A DNA stretch of 26,679 nucleotides from Gryganskiella cystojenkinii. Taxonomy: Eukaryota; Mortierellomycota; Mortierellomycetes; Mortierellales; Mortierellaceae. Position 1 is the stretch's first letter; the number at the start of each line of letters is the position of its first letter. The DNA is taken from positions 1-26,679 of the forward strand of contig JAAAIG010000543.1 in the NCBI GenBank assembly GCA_015852425.1, read 5' to 3'. The notes beneath the pieces were generated by a model. It was not told the origin of the DNA. It saw only the letters and a list, made by a program, of their open reading frames with translations, and searched no databases. This document shows positions 10,492 through 20,026 of this stretch, piece by piece. The translations under genes and the position numbers were made by a program.

Positions 10492-11344
10492 GTCGAGTGA
10501 ATGAGAATGTGAATTGTGTAGAGGCAAGAATGTGGAAAGAAAACGGGCGAAGCTTTGATTTTTCCGTCTCTCCGAAAGGATATGGGTCACGTGTTTATCT
10601 CGAAACCATTTTCTAGGCAGTAAAAGTAAGCTTCTCCTGAACCCAAACAAAACAATCCCCCTGTACTTTGGATGATCTGGTTTTTTTTTTTGGCAAAAGC
10701 ACTAAGCAGCAGCTTATTGCGGACACATAGTCTCCGTCGAGTACCAAAAGATAGAAGAACTCCACTCCCACTTCCTCTTCAGGTCGACATGCAGAAAAAG
10801 GGGAGTGACGAAAGGTAGATTATATAGTCGCGAGTGTTGCAAGCCAGTAAGATTGCAGAAGACGATTCGGGCTTCTGTGCCCTCCAAGCTGTACTGCGGC
10901 CAAGCGAAGTAAACAGAGCATAAAAAAAAAGTAGGGCCAGATCTCTGTTCGTTTTTTCTTTTCCATCACCCATAACCTTCATCACCACTCGTATGTCATA
11001 CATTCTCCCCCTTTATGCATCAGCTGCTAACTGCGTTACCTCTCCATCATTGCGGATTGGACAATTTCATCTTTCACTCTGGGCATCTCTTCCCTTGGCG
11101 ATTCTCAGCAGTTTCTTTGCTCTTCTTTTTTTTTTCTCGGGAGATTGAATCCAGATTTAAAATTGCTCAACATCATGCAGCAACTTTTGGACTGGACCTC
11201 ACAGTGGTGTTCCAGGAATCAACCCAACTGAGCACAATGCTCGGACAAGGACCCGACTTACTCTTGGTTGCGAGGCGCCTGGAAACAGTCGAATTAACCA
11301 ACTCTTTTTTTATCATTTCTTTGAATCGCAGGATTTAATCAATC
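10492..11344. other. Divergent promoter region between the NDUFAF8-like gene and eIF1A
   Basis: 853 bases shared by two divergently transcribed genes. No protein gene is supported. The eIF1A side has a pyrimidine-rich stretch ending in an acceptor-like cag at 11329-11331, 13 bases before the ATG, so a 5'-UTR intron is possible; no convincing donor was fixed. An upstream short frame lies at 11175-11231. Confidence 0.55.
11175..11231 (+). promoter_or_regulatory. Possible upstream ORF in the eIF1A leader
   Basis: An 18-codon frame (MQQLLDWTSQ...RNQPN, then TGA) lies 113 bases upstream of the eIF1A start. It would act in translation control if the mature leader includes it. It may instead be removed by a 5'-UTR intron ending at 11331 or lie upstream of the transcript start. 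Only the frame itself is seen. Confidence 0.25.
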
Positions 11345-12416
11345 ATGCCCAAGAACAAGGGAAAAGTACGTCATCTATTAGTTTTGTATATATTCTTTCC
11401 TTTCGCTCTTCTCCAACCCTTACTTTCAGAGTTGTAGTCCTAATCAGTTGTCCCATCTGCTTCATTCAATAGGGAGGAAAGAACAGAAGACGTGGAAAGA
11501 ACGAGAACGAAGGCGAGAAGCGTGAGTTGGTCTTCAAGGAGGATGGTCAAGGTAAGGACGAGACCTCTTCAGTTAAAATGCTCAACCCAGACCTTTTCTT
11601 CATTTCTTCCGTTACTCGTTTACTAACGCTAGGTTCGGTCTCACAACCATGACTTCTTGCATGTTTATAGAATATGCCCAGGTCTTGAAGATGCTCGGAA
11701 ACGGCCGTGTTGAGGCCCAGTGCTTCGACGGCGAGAAGAGACTTGCACATATTCGTGGCAAGATGAGGAAAAAGGTAACAAAGATAAACCTCTTCGATAA
11801 CGACCATATCTCTTTTTGTGTCGACAGAAGCCTCAGAAAAGAATCATTGGCGAAAACGAACGCAGATGGTTCGTTACTGGACTAGTCTATTTGAACTGGA
11901 GTCAAAAATTTCCACAGCAACAAGAAACACCGAGGTCATCGCTGTCTGTGCGTCATCTTGGATGCATGCAGCAGCCCAGGATAAAGAAAAAATGAAAAGG
12001 AGGAGGGGACACACGGGCAGAGACTGCTTTTGCACGAGTATGACTGTGTCTTCAGGAAACTTCATTTACTGCGGGGCGAGATTTTAAACCTTCAGCGACC
12101 TTAGACGGAACCAAGTCTTTTTGGTCGCGAACCAAAACCTTCTCATCTTCAAAGGTGTCTACGATACACGATACTAACCCTGTCTCTTTTCATTTATCAA
12201 TAGGTCTGGATCAACCAGGGAGATATCATTTTGATTTCCCTCCGTGATTTCCAGGACGACAAGGCTGATGTCATTCTCAAGTACAACACTGAGGAGGCCA
12301 GAAACTTGAAGGCTTACGGTGAATTGCCCGAGAGCGCCAAGATTAACGAGACCGATACCTTCCAGGGTGGCAGTGACGACGAGCTTGATGTCGAGTTCGA
12401 CATTGATGAGATCTAA
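11345..12416 (+). CDS. TIF11: Translation initiation factor eIF1A
   Basis: Exons 11345-11365, 11473-11551, 11671-11774 and 12204-12416 give 138 residues, close to the usual length of about 145-155. The N-terminal tail [33 protein letters not shown] is the hallmark basic tail ([15 protein letters not shown]). It is followed by the OB-fold ([34 protein letters not shown]) and [28 protein letters not shown], and it ends in the acidic tail [12 protein letters not shown]. eIF1A binds the 40S A site with eIF1, promotes scanning and start-codon choice, and contacts eIF5B through its C-terminal DIDEI-like end. Intron 3 is 429 bases, longer than most here, with no coding content recognised. The assignment is secure. 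Confidence 0.97.
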
Positions 12417-12630
12417 AGAGGACGTAAACCGTTTATTTCTTTTTCTTTTTTGTTTTTTTGTCTGCAACACCACCCTTTCTTCACCTTTCACAAACTATCA
12501 AAATCATTTTTTTTCGAGTAAAAGCATTAAATTCGTGCATATTTTCAGAGAAACCTCCACTCTCAACTCTTGATGATACCACTATGATATTGTTAAAATT
12601 CGTTTATTATAGTCGTTCGGGATGTTCTAA

Positions 12631-13799
12631 TCATAAAGCGGCGACCTTCTTTTTGAAGACAACGCTGGATATCGTTTGTCCCTTGACGCCTCCGAAGGTA
12701 AACGTAGGGTACTTGAGATGGGAATCGTATTCGAAAACTATTCACGAAGCAAAAAAAAAAAACATTTGGTCCGTAAGCCAAACGAGAATAGCCTTAGTGA
12801 AACAAACATGTCGGACCGTTGACTTTGCTTTACTCAAAAACTTACCATGGGCGAAGCGCTGGATCAACTCGGCCTGAGTCCAGTTGCATGAGGTGATCAA
12901 CAACCGACCGTCGTCCTGCATCAAAGCCGCGACACGTTTTGGGTATCTCTCCGCGAGCTCCTCCATGTTATCGTCGTTCTCGGCAAGGACCATACCGTCC
13001 TTGTCCGTCTTGACTTCTTTTTTCTCCTCCTCTGCTGCCGCTGAAGATCCAGACACTTCGGCGGCAACGGCGGCAGCAGCCTTCGCGTCCCGCTTATTTT
13101 TTTGATGCAAACTAATAGCATCATAGGTTCCCTTGTCTAACATGACTTTGAATTTTTTGGGTGCGTCGCTATCTTTGTTCAGAGTCGAGCACCAATCCAG
13201 AGTTTCCTTCTCGGCCAAGAAATCTACAGCGGCGTATTGAATGACTTCTTCGAAGCCACGGTCCTTTGCGACCGCAGTCGCGAGACGGATCGCCGCTGGT
13301 GAGTAATCGATCCCAGTAAGGTCTTCAAACCCGAGCTCGGCCAGATCGAGAAGCAAGTGGCCATTTCCACAACCGAGATCGAGGACCGATGTCGATTCTT
13401 TGTCGTCTTCATAATTTTCCTCGACCCAGTCGACCATCTTGACCGCGCTGTCTTCTCCAAACCTAGGAGGTGGAAATAAGAAAAAAAAAGATAATACAAA
13501 ATTGTCAGAATAAACACGTTTTTTTTCCTCAACAGCTCTTCTGCTGCTTGCGTTCAATGTTATTGCATAGGTCCTACCAAATCTCGCCAATATCTCCATG
13601 ATCTTCAAAGTTTATGACTTCCCGATCGTAGACCTTGTCCCAGCTGGATTACAGAACAGAGTAATATAAAGAGGAAAAAATATGAATACACTTGTGCAAC
13701 AATTGGCATGATAGAGGCCGTAGCAAACCCTTACTAATCCTTGGTGCCAAGAGCCGAGGGCTTGAAGTCGGGTTGGGGTACACTTGATTCCTCTGCCAT
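12631..13799 (-). CDS. EFM4: EFM4/METTL10-type protein lysine methyltransferase
   Basis: Minus-strand exons 13735-13799, 13578-13643, 12846-13462 and 12631-12737 give 284 residues. The N-terminus carries the family block SALGTKDYWDKVYDREV, then DHGDIGEIWFGEDS, both created by splicing. The SAM-binding motif is VLDLGCGNGHLLLDLAELGF with GIDYSPAAI as the acidic loop. Later blocks are MLDKGTYDAISL, GRLLITSCNWTQAEL and the C-terminal YPTFTFGGVKGQ, all typical of this seven-beta-strand group. In yeast Efm4 (See1) dimethylates a lysine on eEF1A; human METTL10 (EEF1AKMT2) acts on eEF1A. A low-complexity Ala/Glu/Lys insert of about 50 residues (KRDAKAAAAVAAEV...) sits before YPKRVAALM and is probably a surface loop. 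It lies tail-to-tail with eIF1A, 214 bases apart. Confidence 0.92.
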
Positions 13800-13902
13800 T
13801 TGTGATGTGTGTGTTGGTCTGTTTCCTGCTCAGTGGTCCTCATGGCAAAACAACGAAATGAAAGTAAAAGAGCTGATCAAAAAATCAAATTCAAAAAAAA
13901 GA

Positions 13903-13910
13903 TGACGTCA
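13903..13910. promoter_or_regulatory. CRE/ATF palindrome TGACGTCA
   Basis: A perfect TGACGTCA palindrome 104 bases upstream of the EFM4-like start codon and just beyond the stop of the metallo-beta-lactamase-fold gene. In fungi this is the full-site for CREB/ATF-type bZIP factors. The position suits control of the EFM4-like gene; function is inferred. Confidence 0.45.
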
Positions 13911-13937
13911 CTTTAATTTTGGTGGCGCTTTTCGCTC

Positions 13938-15719
13938 TCATTTATCTTTAATGATCCGCCGCGCCTTGGAGGACGACGCGGGTGCAGTGATGAAAAAGTC
14001 ACTGCCAACACCTAGAGAAGCAACTTGGCCCGGCATAGCATTCTCCAAGGCAGACTTGGCGCGCCATCCTGAGCAATGCCCTGGAGCAAGATACGAAGGA
14101 TTGATTGTCGTCAAGTCCTTGACAGTTTCTATGTCCCGAGAACCAAAGCAGAAAAAAATGAAGCGACGAAAGAATAGTTAGCAACGATTGTTTTGAAGCA
14201 AAACGAAATCAATCAAAGGGGAAGATTAAAATAAAAACACAGTAAGAGTGGTACCTGTGATTCTGGTCTCGACCGAAGAACCAGCGAGATGAAACCCTCC
14301 GACAACAAAGAAAAGCCTATTGCTATTGTCTTCTTCCTTGGTCTCGTCAGGCTGTTCGCTGTCTTTCTCGGCTATATTGCTAGTGGCACTGTCAGTACTG
14401 TTGCCGAAGGCTCGTTGTACATCCTGACAAACATTGACAATACCGGCATGGCTACATCCAGAAAGGACGACAATCCCTTTGCCTTTGACCTTGGCGACCA
14501 AGTACCGTTCATCCATGATATCCGGATCAGGTTCCCAACAACGGCGTTCCTGTGACCATTGCATATGGTTCGGGATCCCGGTCTCGTACGAGGTGTTGCG
14601 AGGGACCAGGCCTGAGACACCAAAGAACCCGTCAGAGATAAGGTGAGAGTCTCGATGATGAGAGACCTTTGCACCTGCGAATTCTAATTGTTCGATTGTA
14701 GGGTCTTTCTTCCAGGCCACGTATTCAGAGGTGACCTGTCGTTCCCCTGCTGCAGGACTGCTCCTTCCTTCTTTGTCTGGAGCTGAGGATCCTGGCGGTG
14801 GTGGTCTCGCCAGACAGATGCCACGCTGATAAGGTCTGTCCGGGTGGACATCCACGTTCACTGATACTACAAAATTGCCACAGTCAGCAGAGAGAAGAGA
14901 ATAAGACAAAGACGCGGTGGACGCGGCGGAATAGTCATCAACAAGGTCTTTGCGCAATATTGTTCCTTCTTTTCAAAAATGTTACCTGCATTCTTCTTGT
15001 CAATACCGCCCTTGACAAGATCCCTCCTTGCTTGAACACATTTTTCGACGGCAGCAAGCATCCCACCTGAATGGTCGACATGCCAGTGTGAGAGGACGAT
15101 GGTCTCGATCTTTTCGAACGGGATCTCTAGTCTTTTCGCGTTATCGAGAAAGATGGCTGAGTGTGGACCAGTGTCGAACAAGATCCGATGTTCAACTTGG
15201 TCACGAATTCCAGTCTAAAGAGCAGGAGTGAGCGAGAATGAATTTCATGTCATGAACGATAGGGAACAAAAACGAGAAAAGAGGCACCAGACTCTTTTCT
15301 CGCGAACAATAAAACCCGGGGTCAATTTCTTGTGATTTTTTTTTTTTCAAGTCCTGCTTGCCTACCACGAGGATAGAGAGTCCATGGGCTCCGCAGCAGA
15401 GATCGTCGAAGTCAAAGCCGATGGTCCGGATCGGACCATTTTCAGGCTGTAAACCATGGTCATGGTCATGACGGTTCTCAGGCGCAAAGGACTGGGAGGA
15501 GGACGTGGCTGTTGTTGTAGACTTTTCTTTATCGATATGCCTCTTGTCCTTGAACAAGACTTGGGCTTGAGTGGTCAGGCCGAGTTCCTTGGGAACCGAG
15601 GTCATGATGTCCACTTCATTGTCGACAATGATAGTCAGTCGTAGAGCATCCAATTCCACAAGGTCAGGAAATGTATTTTGGATGATTGTCTCTTGTCCTG
15701 ATAGATGGAGCGTCGTCAT
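13938..15719 (-). CDS. Metallo-beta-lactamase-fold protein, DHPPS-like
   Basis: Minus-strand exons 15366-15719, 14986-15214, 14255-14866 and 13938-14128 give 461 residues. Exon 1 has LTIIVDNEVDIM and FDDLCCGAHGLSILV. Exon 2 continues ILFDTGPHSAIF and SHWHVDHSGGMLAAVE, the HxHxDH metal motif. Further ligand blocks are VVLSGCSHAGIVNV, VVGGFHLAG and, in the last exon, YLAPGHCSGWRAKSALE. Order and spacing match the COG1237 group named after archaeal 7,8-dihydropterin-6-methyl-(ribofuranosyl)aminobenzene 5'-phosphate synthase. That pathway is archaeal, so in a fungus the name describes the fold only, and the substrate is unknown. Two hydrophilic inserts, Ser/Thr/His-rich near residue 75 and Pro/Ser/Glu-rich after HPDRPYQRG, are probably loops. 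All metal ligands appear intact, so a hydrolase activity is likely. Confidence 0.9.
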
Positions 15720-15875
15720 CGTTACTTTTCCAGGTGGAGAGATACAGAAGAAAAAGAGAAAAAGGAAAATCCACGCGCAGGGGCCTCCCGTTCAAAAGTA
15801 AAGGATAGAGTCAATAATGTAGGATGGGCAACAAAAAACCGACAACCTCACAATGAGCAGCAGCAGCAAAACAAA

Positions 15876-15948
15876 TGCTTTAGCCAGGTTTCGAACCTGG
15901 GACCTTGTCTTAGTGAGAGACATGTGATAACCACTACACTACTAAAGC
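15876..15948 (-). tRNA. tRNA-Val (anticodon CAC)
   Basis: The minus strand folds into a full cloverleaf: acceptor stem GCTTTAG/CTAAAGC, D arm GTG...CAC, anticodon stem TGTCT/AGACA with loop CTCACTA, five-base variable loop, and T arm CCAGG-TTCGAAA-CCTGG. The anticodon CAC is complementary to plus 15913-15915 and reads GTG valine codons. There is no intron. The B box GGTTCGAAACC is consensus, the A box is close to consensus, and a T4 run follows within about 8 bases as a pol III terminator. Base 37 is T rather than the usual purine. Confidence 0.93.
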
Positions 15949-17642
15949 AGCAACGCTACTTGATTGGTCAAGGCGTAGATAAATTTAAAAAATAAACATT
16001 GACTAAGTAAGTAATTCAAATTCCATCACGTACATGGTTCAGACGGTTAGCAGAAGTGTACGTAAAATTGATTGCGAAAAAAAAAAAGTACACCAAGAAA
16101 ACATTAACATTTTAGCAGTTACTTGCATACATCGGTTTCATTGGTGCATTGGCTCCAAAGCTCCTCCACTGTTTGTCCATCAATCGTGGCTTCTCTTGCA
16201 TCTCGGATGACTTGGCTGGCAAGGGTATGAAAGAGACGTGATAAAACTGCTCCATCGCCATTATGAGCTTCTTTGCCTTGGGCAAGATGGAAGGTGATCG
16301 TCCAAAGATTCCCGGTCCAAGAAAATCCTTGTAGCCAGTGATGTCGTTTGCGCTGGAAAGGAGAAATGATGATGTGGCACAGCCAACAGATGCATTCTTC
16401 TTTGTATCCAAACGAAGTGAGGAAGTGACAAAGACATCAAAAGATAACATAGTAGTAATCAGTCGTTCTCTATCCTGTGATGAAACAGTTGTGGGCCATA
16501 CATCGTATAATGCGTCTCGATTGATGGTGGCAGAAAGCAACACGCTGACCCTTGAGTACGATGAAGCGCTCTCCACGAGCATCAACTAGTCTTGCCTAGC
16601 CATAAGGTTCAATCGTGTCGCAATGATGATCTGACCATTCCTGTTGTTGAGGAGGAGGTATAGAGCAAAAATCTTTACGCAGGTAAATCGGGGAAGGGGA
16701 GAAAATTCCCAGTCTCGATGGTAGGTGTGATACAGTTGATGAAAGATGGTGTTGTTCGTGGTTGTTCAAGCAAGAGGGGCGATGTTACAATCAAGAGAGG
16801 CGATGCATAGAAACGAAACAAACAGGGATTACAGCGAAAAAGAGAGAGAAGACACTGAATAAGGCTTCGATACAGAAGAATGATTATCCTTTGTCTTTTT
16901 GCCATGGCATCGCTCCCACGCGCTGCATCCATCGCTTCACGCGCACTCTCTTCGTTACTGTTGCTACGAATCCACGAACCCCCTTCCCTCGGTTTAATTT
17001 CTTCCATTGTTTCCTTTTCATTCCATTTTTCTTTCTTTCCACTCCGTTTCTCCCTCACCCTGACCACATTTTAATTTTTTTTGATGCTCGCAACACCATG
17101 ACCGACTGGCTTTGGTACTCTTCCTCTCGATCGGATTCAGAAATGGCAGCGATCGAACATGATTGAGACTGTCCATTGTTATCGCCTTGCCTCCCGACTG
17201 CTCTCTTTCGAGCTCTTTCGTCGGACGACGAGATCCACGAATCGATCCAGGAGCGAGATATGACGTCGAATAGGTCGTCGTTTCCATTTCATCTTCCTCC
17301 ACTGCCTCTACAGTTAGGTCCATTCTTGTGTCATAGCGGTAGAAGTAACGTGGCATCTTTGGGCAGGTCGTGATCTGTCGAGCTCGCGGTCCTGACCGTC
17401 CCAGAGATCCAGATGTCAATGGGTGCTGTATCGAGGATATCGAACGAGTAAGACTCGAGTTTGGGTGTAGACTTGATTTTGCACGAGCGGAGATAAAGTT
17501 ATCAACAGCGACCTGAAAATTTATTGGCAGGGATAACCGCAAGATTCTTTTTTTTTTTGCAAACAGCAAAACAAGAAACCGTCGTTGGGCTAAAGAAAAA
17601 GAGTTGCGCAAAAAAAGGGATGGGTCGCGACAGGCCTTTTTT
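15949..17642. other. Region without a confident gene; coding-like fragments on the minus strand
   Basis: About 1.7 kb between the tRNA and the PARP-like gene. Minus-strand translation shows coding-like stretches that jump between frames: VAVDNFISARAK, then KLESYSFDILDTAPIDIWIS, then MPRYFYRYDTRMDLTVEAVE, then DLFDVISRSWIDSWISSSDE (17500-17210); farther on ARLVDARGERFIVLKGQRVA, FDVFVTSSLRLD and ATIDGQTVEELWSQCTNETD (16600-16120). An acceptor-like ttttcag precedes the first piece and a donor-like CAAG/GTAACT follows the last. No family was recognised. A decayed gene, or several indels in the assembly, fits best; chance open frames are not excluded. Confidence 0.35.
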
Positions 17643-18628
17643 TCAACGGAAACAGATGAGAAAGCGTGGGAGGATCACTTTGGTGTTCACGTGGTTGCTG
17701 ATGGCCTTGGTCGCCACAGGCTCATAGACGCTGCACAAGAACATGGCACTGACACCCTCCGCGTTGGCAACTGTGTATCCTCTCGACGTCAGAGCATCCG
17801 GGGCAAAGTAAAATCCAGGACCTGCTTGGCAATACAATAAAGTAAAAAAACATATTAGTTCTCACACTCTTTAAGTCAATGGACTTACAGCCACTCAACC
17901 AAAAGAAAAAAAAAGAAGCCGCATTAATCGCATTAATCGCATTAATATATGTTTTCTCTTTCTCTTTTACCTCGGCGGATAAAAGAAGCGACGAAACCTG
18001 ACTTGAGGATCGAACAGATGGTGCAGCCAGAAATGTTACAGATTAAGCCAGTCTTGCAGATCGAGGTGCAGACCAACGTGGTTCCGTGAAATTTGAGACT
18101 TCCCTTCAGACCAGCGGTCGCGGTCGTGGTCAGGTGGGTCTTGGCCAGCGCAGCAGGGTAGATGATTCGAGCAATCTTGATGATGTTAAGCGCGCCGCCG
18201 ACCTTCTGGCACACGTTTCGATAGTCATAGTTATCGGGACCGAGAATGACGACCTTGGTCTGTTGAATCACATCCGAATGTGAATGAAAGCAGGCTCTAG
18301 AGCAATAGTCGTATCGGATCTTGACGTTTCGTTCCGAGATGTAACAGGATCTTGGACACTGAGGACAGGCGCAGGCCTGTGTCTTGGCCCTGCCGGCAAG
18401 GCCAGTCGTGCTGTCAGTTTGGAGCGACAGCTTGTAACAGGTCCTAGAGCAGTGCTCGTGTTGAAGATAAGCTGTCTTACGACAACCTTTACGCTTGCAA
18501 ATCCGGACTTGAGGGTTCATCGTCGTCTGAGCTGACATCAATAAGTCCAAGCCAGAATGCCAGTTGAAAACAATAGTGGACAAGGCGTACATGACTACAA
18601 CGAAGTTGCAGCAGTCAAGAAAGGTCAT
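17643..18628 (-). CDS. Fungal PARP-like ADP-ribosyltransferase with Cys-rich knuckles
   Basis: Minus-strand exons 17971-18628 and 17643-17821 give 278 residues if the first ATG is used. A second ATG at 18538 (MSAQTTMNPQ) starts closer to the conserved part and may be the true start. Two Cys-rich knuckles come first: ICKRKGCRKTAYLQHEHCSRTC and CPQC...RYDYCSRACFHSH, like the C...FC(G/S)RTH repeats of fungal PARP-like proteins. The catalytic fold follows: IIKIARIIYPAAL, LKFHGTTLVC, CTICSILKSGF, GPGFYFAPDA, SAMFLCSV and VILPRFLICF. FHGT gives the NAD-binding His and GFYF the Tyr. By alignment to the terminal strand the third triad position is not Glu, near Ile in KAISNHV, which would suggest mono-ADP-ribosylation. 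The fold assignment is from recalled similarity. The intron between exons carries a 9-bp tandem repeat. Confidence 0.72.
17920..17947. repeat. Three tandem copies of CGCATTAAT
   Basis: The 9-base unit CGCATTAAT is repeated three times without interruption inside the single intron of the PARP-like gene. It is a small minisatellite with no known role. Confidence 0.9.
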
Positions 18629-19367
18629 AGTTTGAAGGGGTGAGGGGGTTGTTTTGTTTTTGAAGATGCGTGAGTGGACGGATGGGGACAAGAAGGATTG
18701 GGGCGCAAAAGGGGATGCAGGAAGAGGCGAAACAACTAGGAAAGAGTGGGAAAGCAGGAGAGACGGCTGAGCAAGGGTTAGTGACTGATAGAGGAAAAGA
18801 AAAAGACAGCTGTTGAACGCCTGACTGATTGAAGATTGCAGACCTGTTGATGGAGGCTCACAGATGATGGATCGTAAAGAGACTTTTGGTGTAGAAGAGC
18901 AACGCGTTGTTTAGTTAGTGAGCCTGTGGCAGTTTGTAGCCGTCGTGTGTCTCTAGGCAAGGCCATGTTTTGCTAGTCGTTGGTTGTTGGTCTACATCGA
19001 GAGTTCATGGGAAAGAGACATCAAAACACAAAAAGTGGCGGGTGGAATAAAAACAATGCACCTGCACATTTGCGTGTTTATCTTCAAAAGAGAAGGGTTG
19101 CGAGAAATAGCCTGTAGCCCAATAATACTCCCCGCATTCTGTTTTTTCCGCACGCTTTTTATCTCTCTTTGTCTCTCCTTATCTCATCGTTTCACTTAGC
19201 TCCTTCCCTTCAACGCGACCTACTTCACTCACTTAGTCAACATTCAAAAAAACACCTCGTTTTTTTTTCTTAGCACTCTCTTCCCCCTGCTCCTCTTCCT
19301 TGACGTTCACGATACCGAAACGATGACTTCACGCGTACTCTGCCTTTTACCACCCTTGCTACTGTTC
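18629..19367. other. Intergenic region upstream of the PARP-like gene
   Basis: About 740 bases with no supported gene. It contains the leader/promoter of the PARP-like gene (minus) and 3' DNA of the weak 93-residue gene, with pyrimidine-rich stretches near 19140-19290. A 62-codon minus frame at 18778-18966 has no recognisable content. Confidence 0.5.
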
Positions 19368-19851
19368 TCATTCTCTCAATAGGCATTGACGCCCTTCCTG
19401 GTAAGATAAACGCGTTCATTTCATTTCAATACTATGTCGTGAACACAAGAGGAAGAACGCAAACAATCAAACATATGTCAAAACAGCACAAAAGGCCCTG
19501 GAAGCAATCTGTAGACGGGTCCTCAGGTAGAATGTCGCTTCGAAGAACATAATTGGTAATCAGGTTTTGACTTTAGAACACTTTATGTGACGGACTTACA
19601 CAGTTCCCATCAAGCACAGCATCAAGAGCTTGGAGGCCTGTAACTCGGTCTGCACACATCAAGTCAACTTCTGTACAAACTATAATACGGACAAGAGAAA
19701 CTTCAAAGCCATGGATTGCGACAGGTCCAATGCGGAATGTTTTTCTATCTGTGAAAAGACATTCCATCGCAGCAGGGCTTAAAATCAGTTGAGTTCCACA
19801 GGAACAAGGTCCATTCTTCATGTAGGAGTCGTCATACGAAAAGTTGGGCAT
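19368..19851 (-). CDS. Hypothetical 93-residue protein, two exons
   Basis: Exon 1 (19600-19851) reads MPNFSYDDSYMKNGPCSCGT, then LILSPAAMECLFTDRKTF, IGPVAIHGFEVSLVRIIVC and ADRVTGLQALDAVLDGNC. It stops exactly at a consensus donor (TGT/GTAAGT). A pyrimidine-rich acceptor (tttatcttaccag) at 19398 would join EGRQCLLRE and stop. The coding look of exon 1 and the consensus donor are the evidence. Weak points are that the start lies only about 175 bases beyond the stop of the G6PD gene on the same strand, leaving little promoter, and that no family is recognised. No signal peptide or membrane segment is seen. It could be a gene fragment. An alternative acceptor at about 19497 gives GLLCCFDICLIV and a later stop. 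Confidence 0.35.
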
Positions 19852-20026
19852 GAAAGTACTAAACAACACTGTCGTTCGCGTTCCTGCTGTTAAAAATATG
19901 AAAAATATGTACACTAGACTATCCCTGCCGTCGCTGACCCTACCCCCTATTCCTCGTTCGCTTCTCGACGCGCCCGTAAAAATGCTAAAACTAAATGATA
20001 TGAAACCAGAAAAAAAGGTGTTGTGT

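Noticed and set aside
12742..12845. C-terminal read-through of the EFM4-like exon
   Set aside because: A consensus donor (ATG/GTAAG) ends the exon at 12846, and a downstream exon supplies the conserved PTFTFGG end.
16338..16589. 83-codon plus-strand frame (FALERRNDDVAQPTD...)
   Set aside because: Open but lacks splice context or recognisable motif, and overlaps the minus-strand fragments that look more protein-like.
16112..17520. Assignment of the fragmented region to an Hsp70-like gene
   Set aside because: Isolated words such as DARGERFIVLKGQRV reminded me of divergent fungal Hsp70 tails, but no ordered set of family motifs could be matched.
17522..17642. Extending the PARP-like gene into the VAVDNFISARAK fragment
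   Set aside because: The PARP-like exon already ends in a fitting terminal strand (VILPRFLICFR, stop), and the gap between has a non-coding look.
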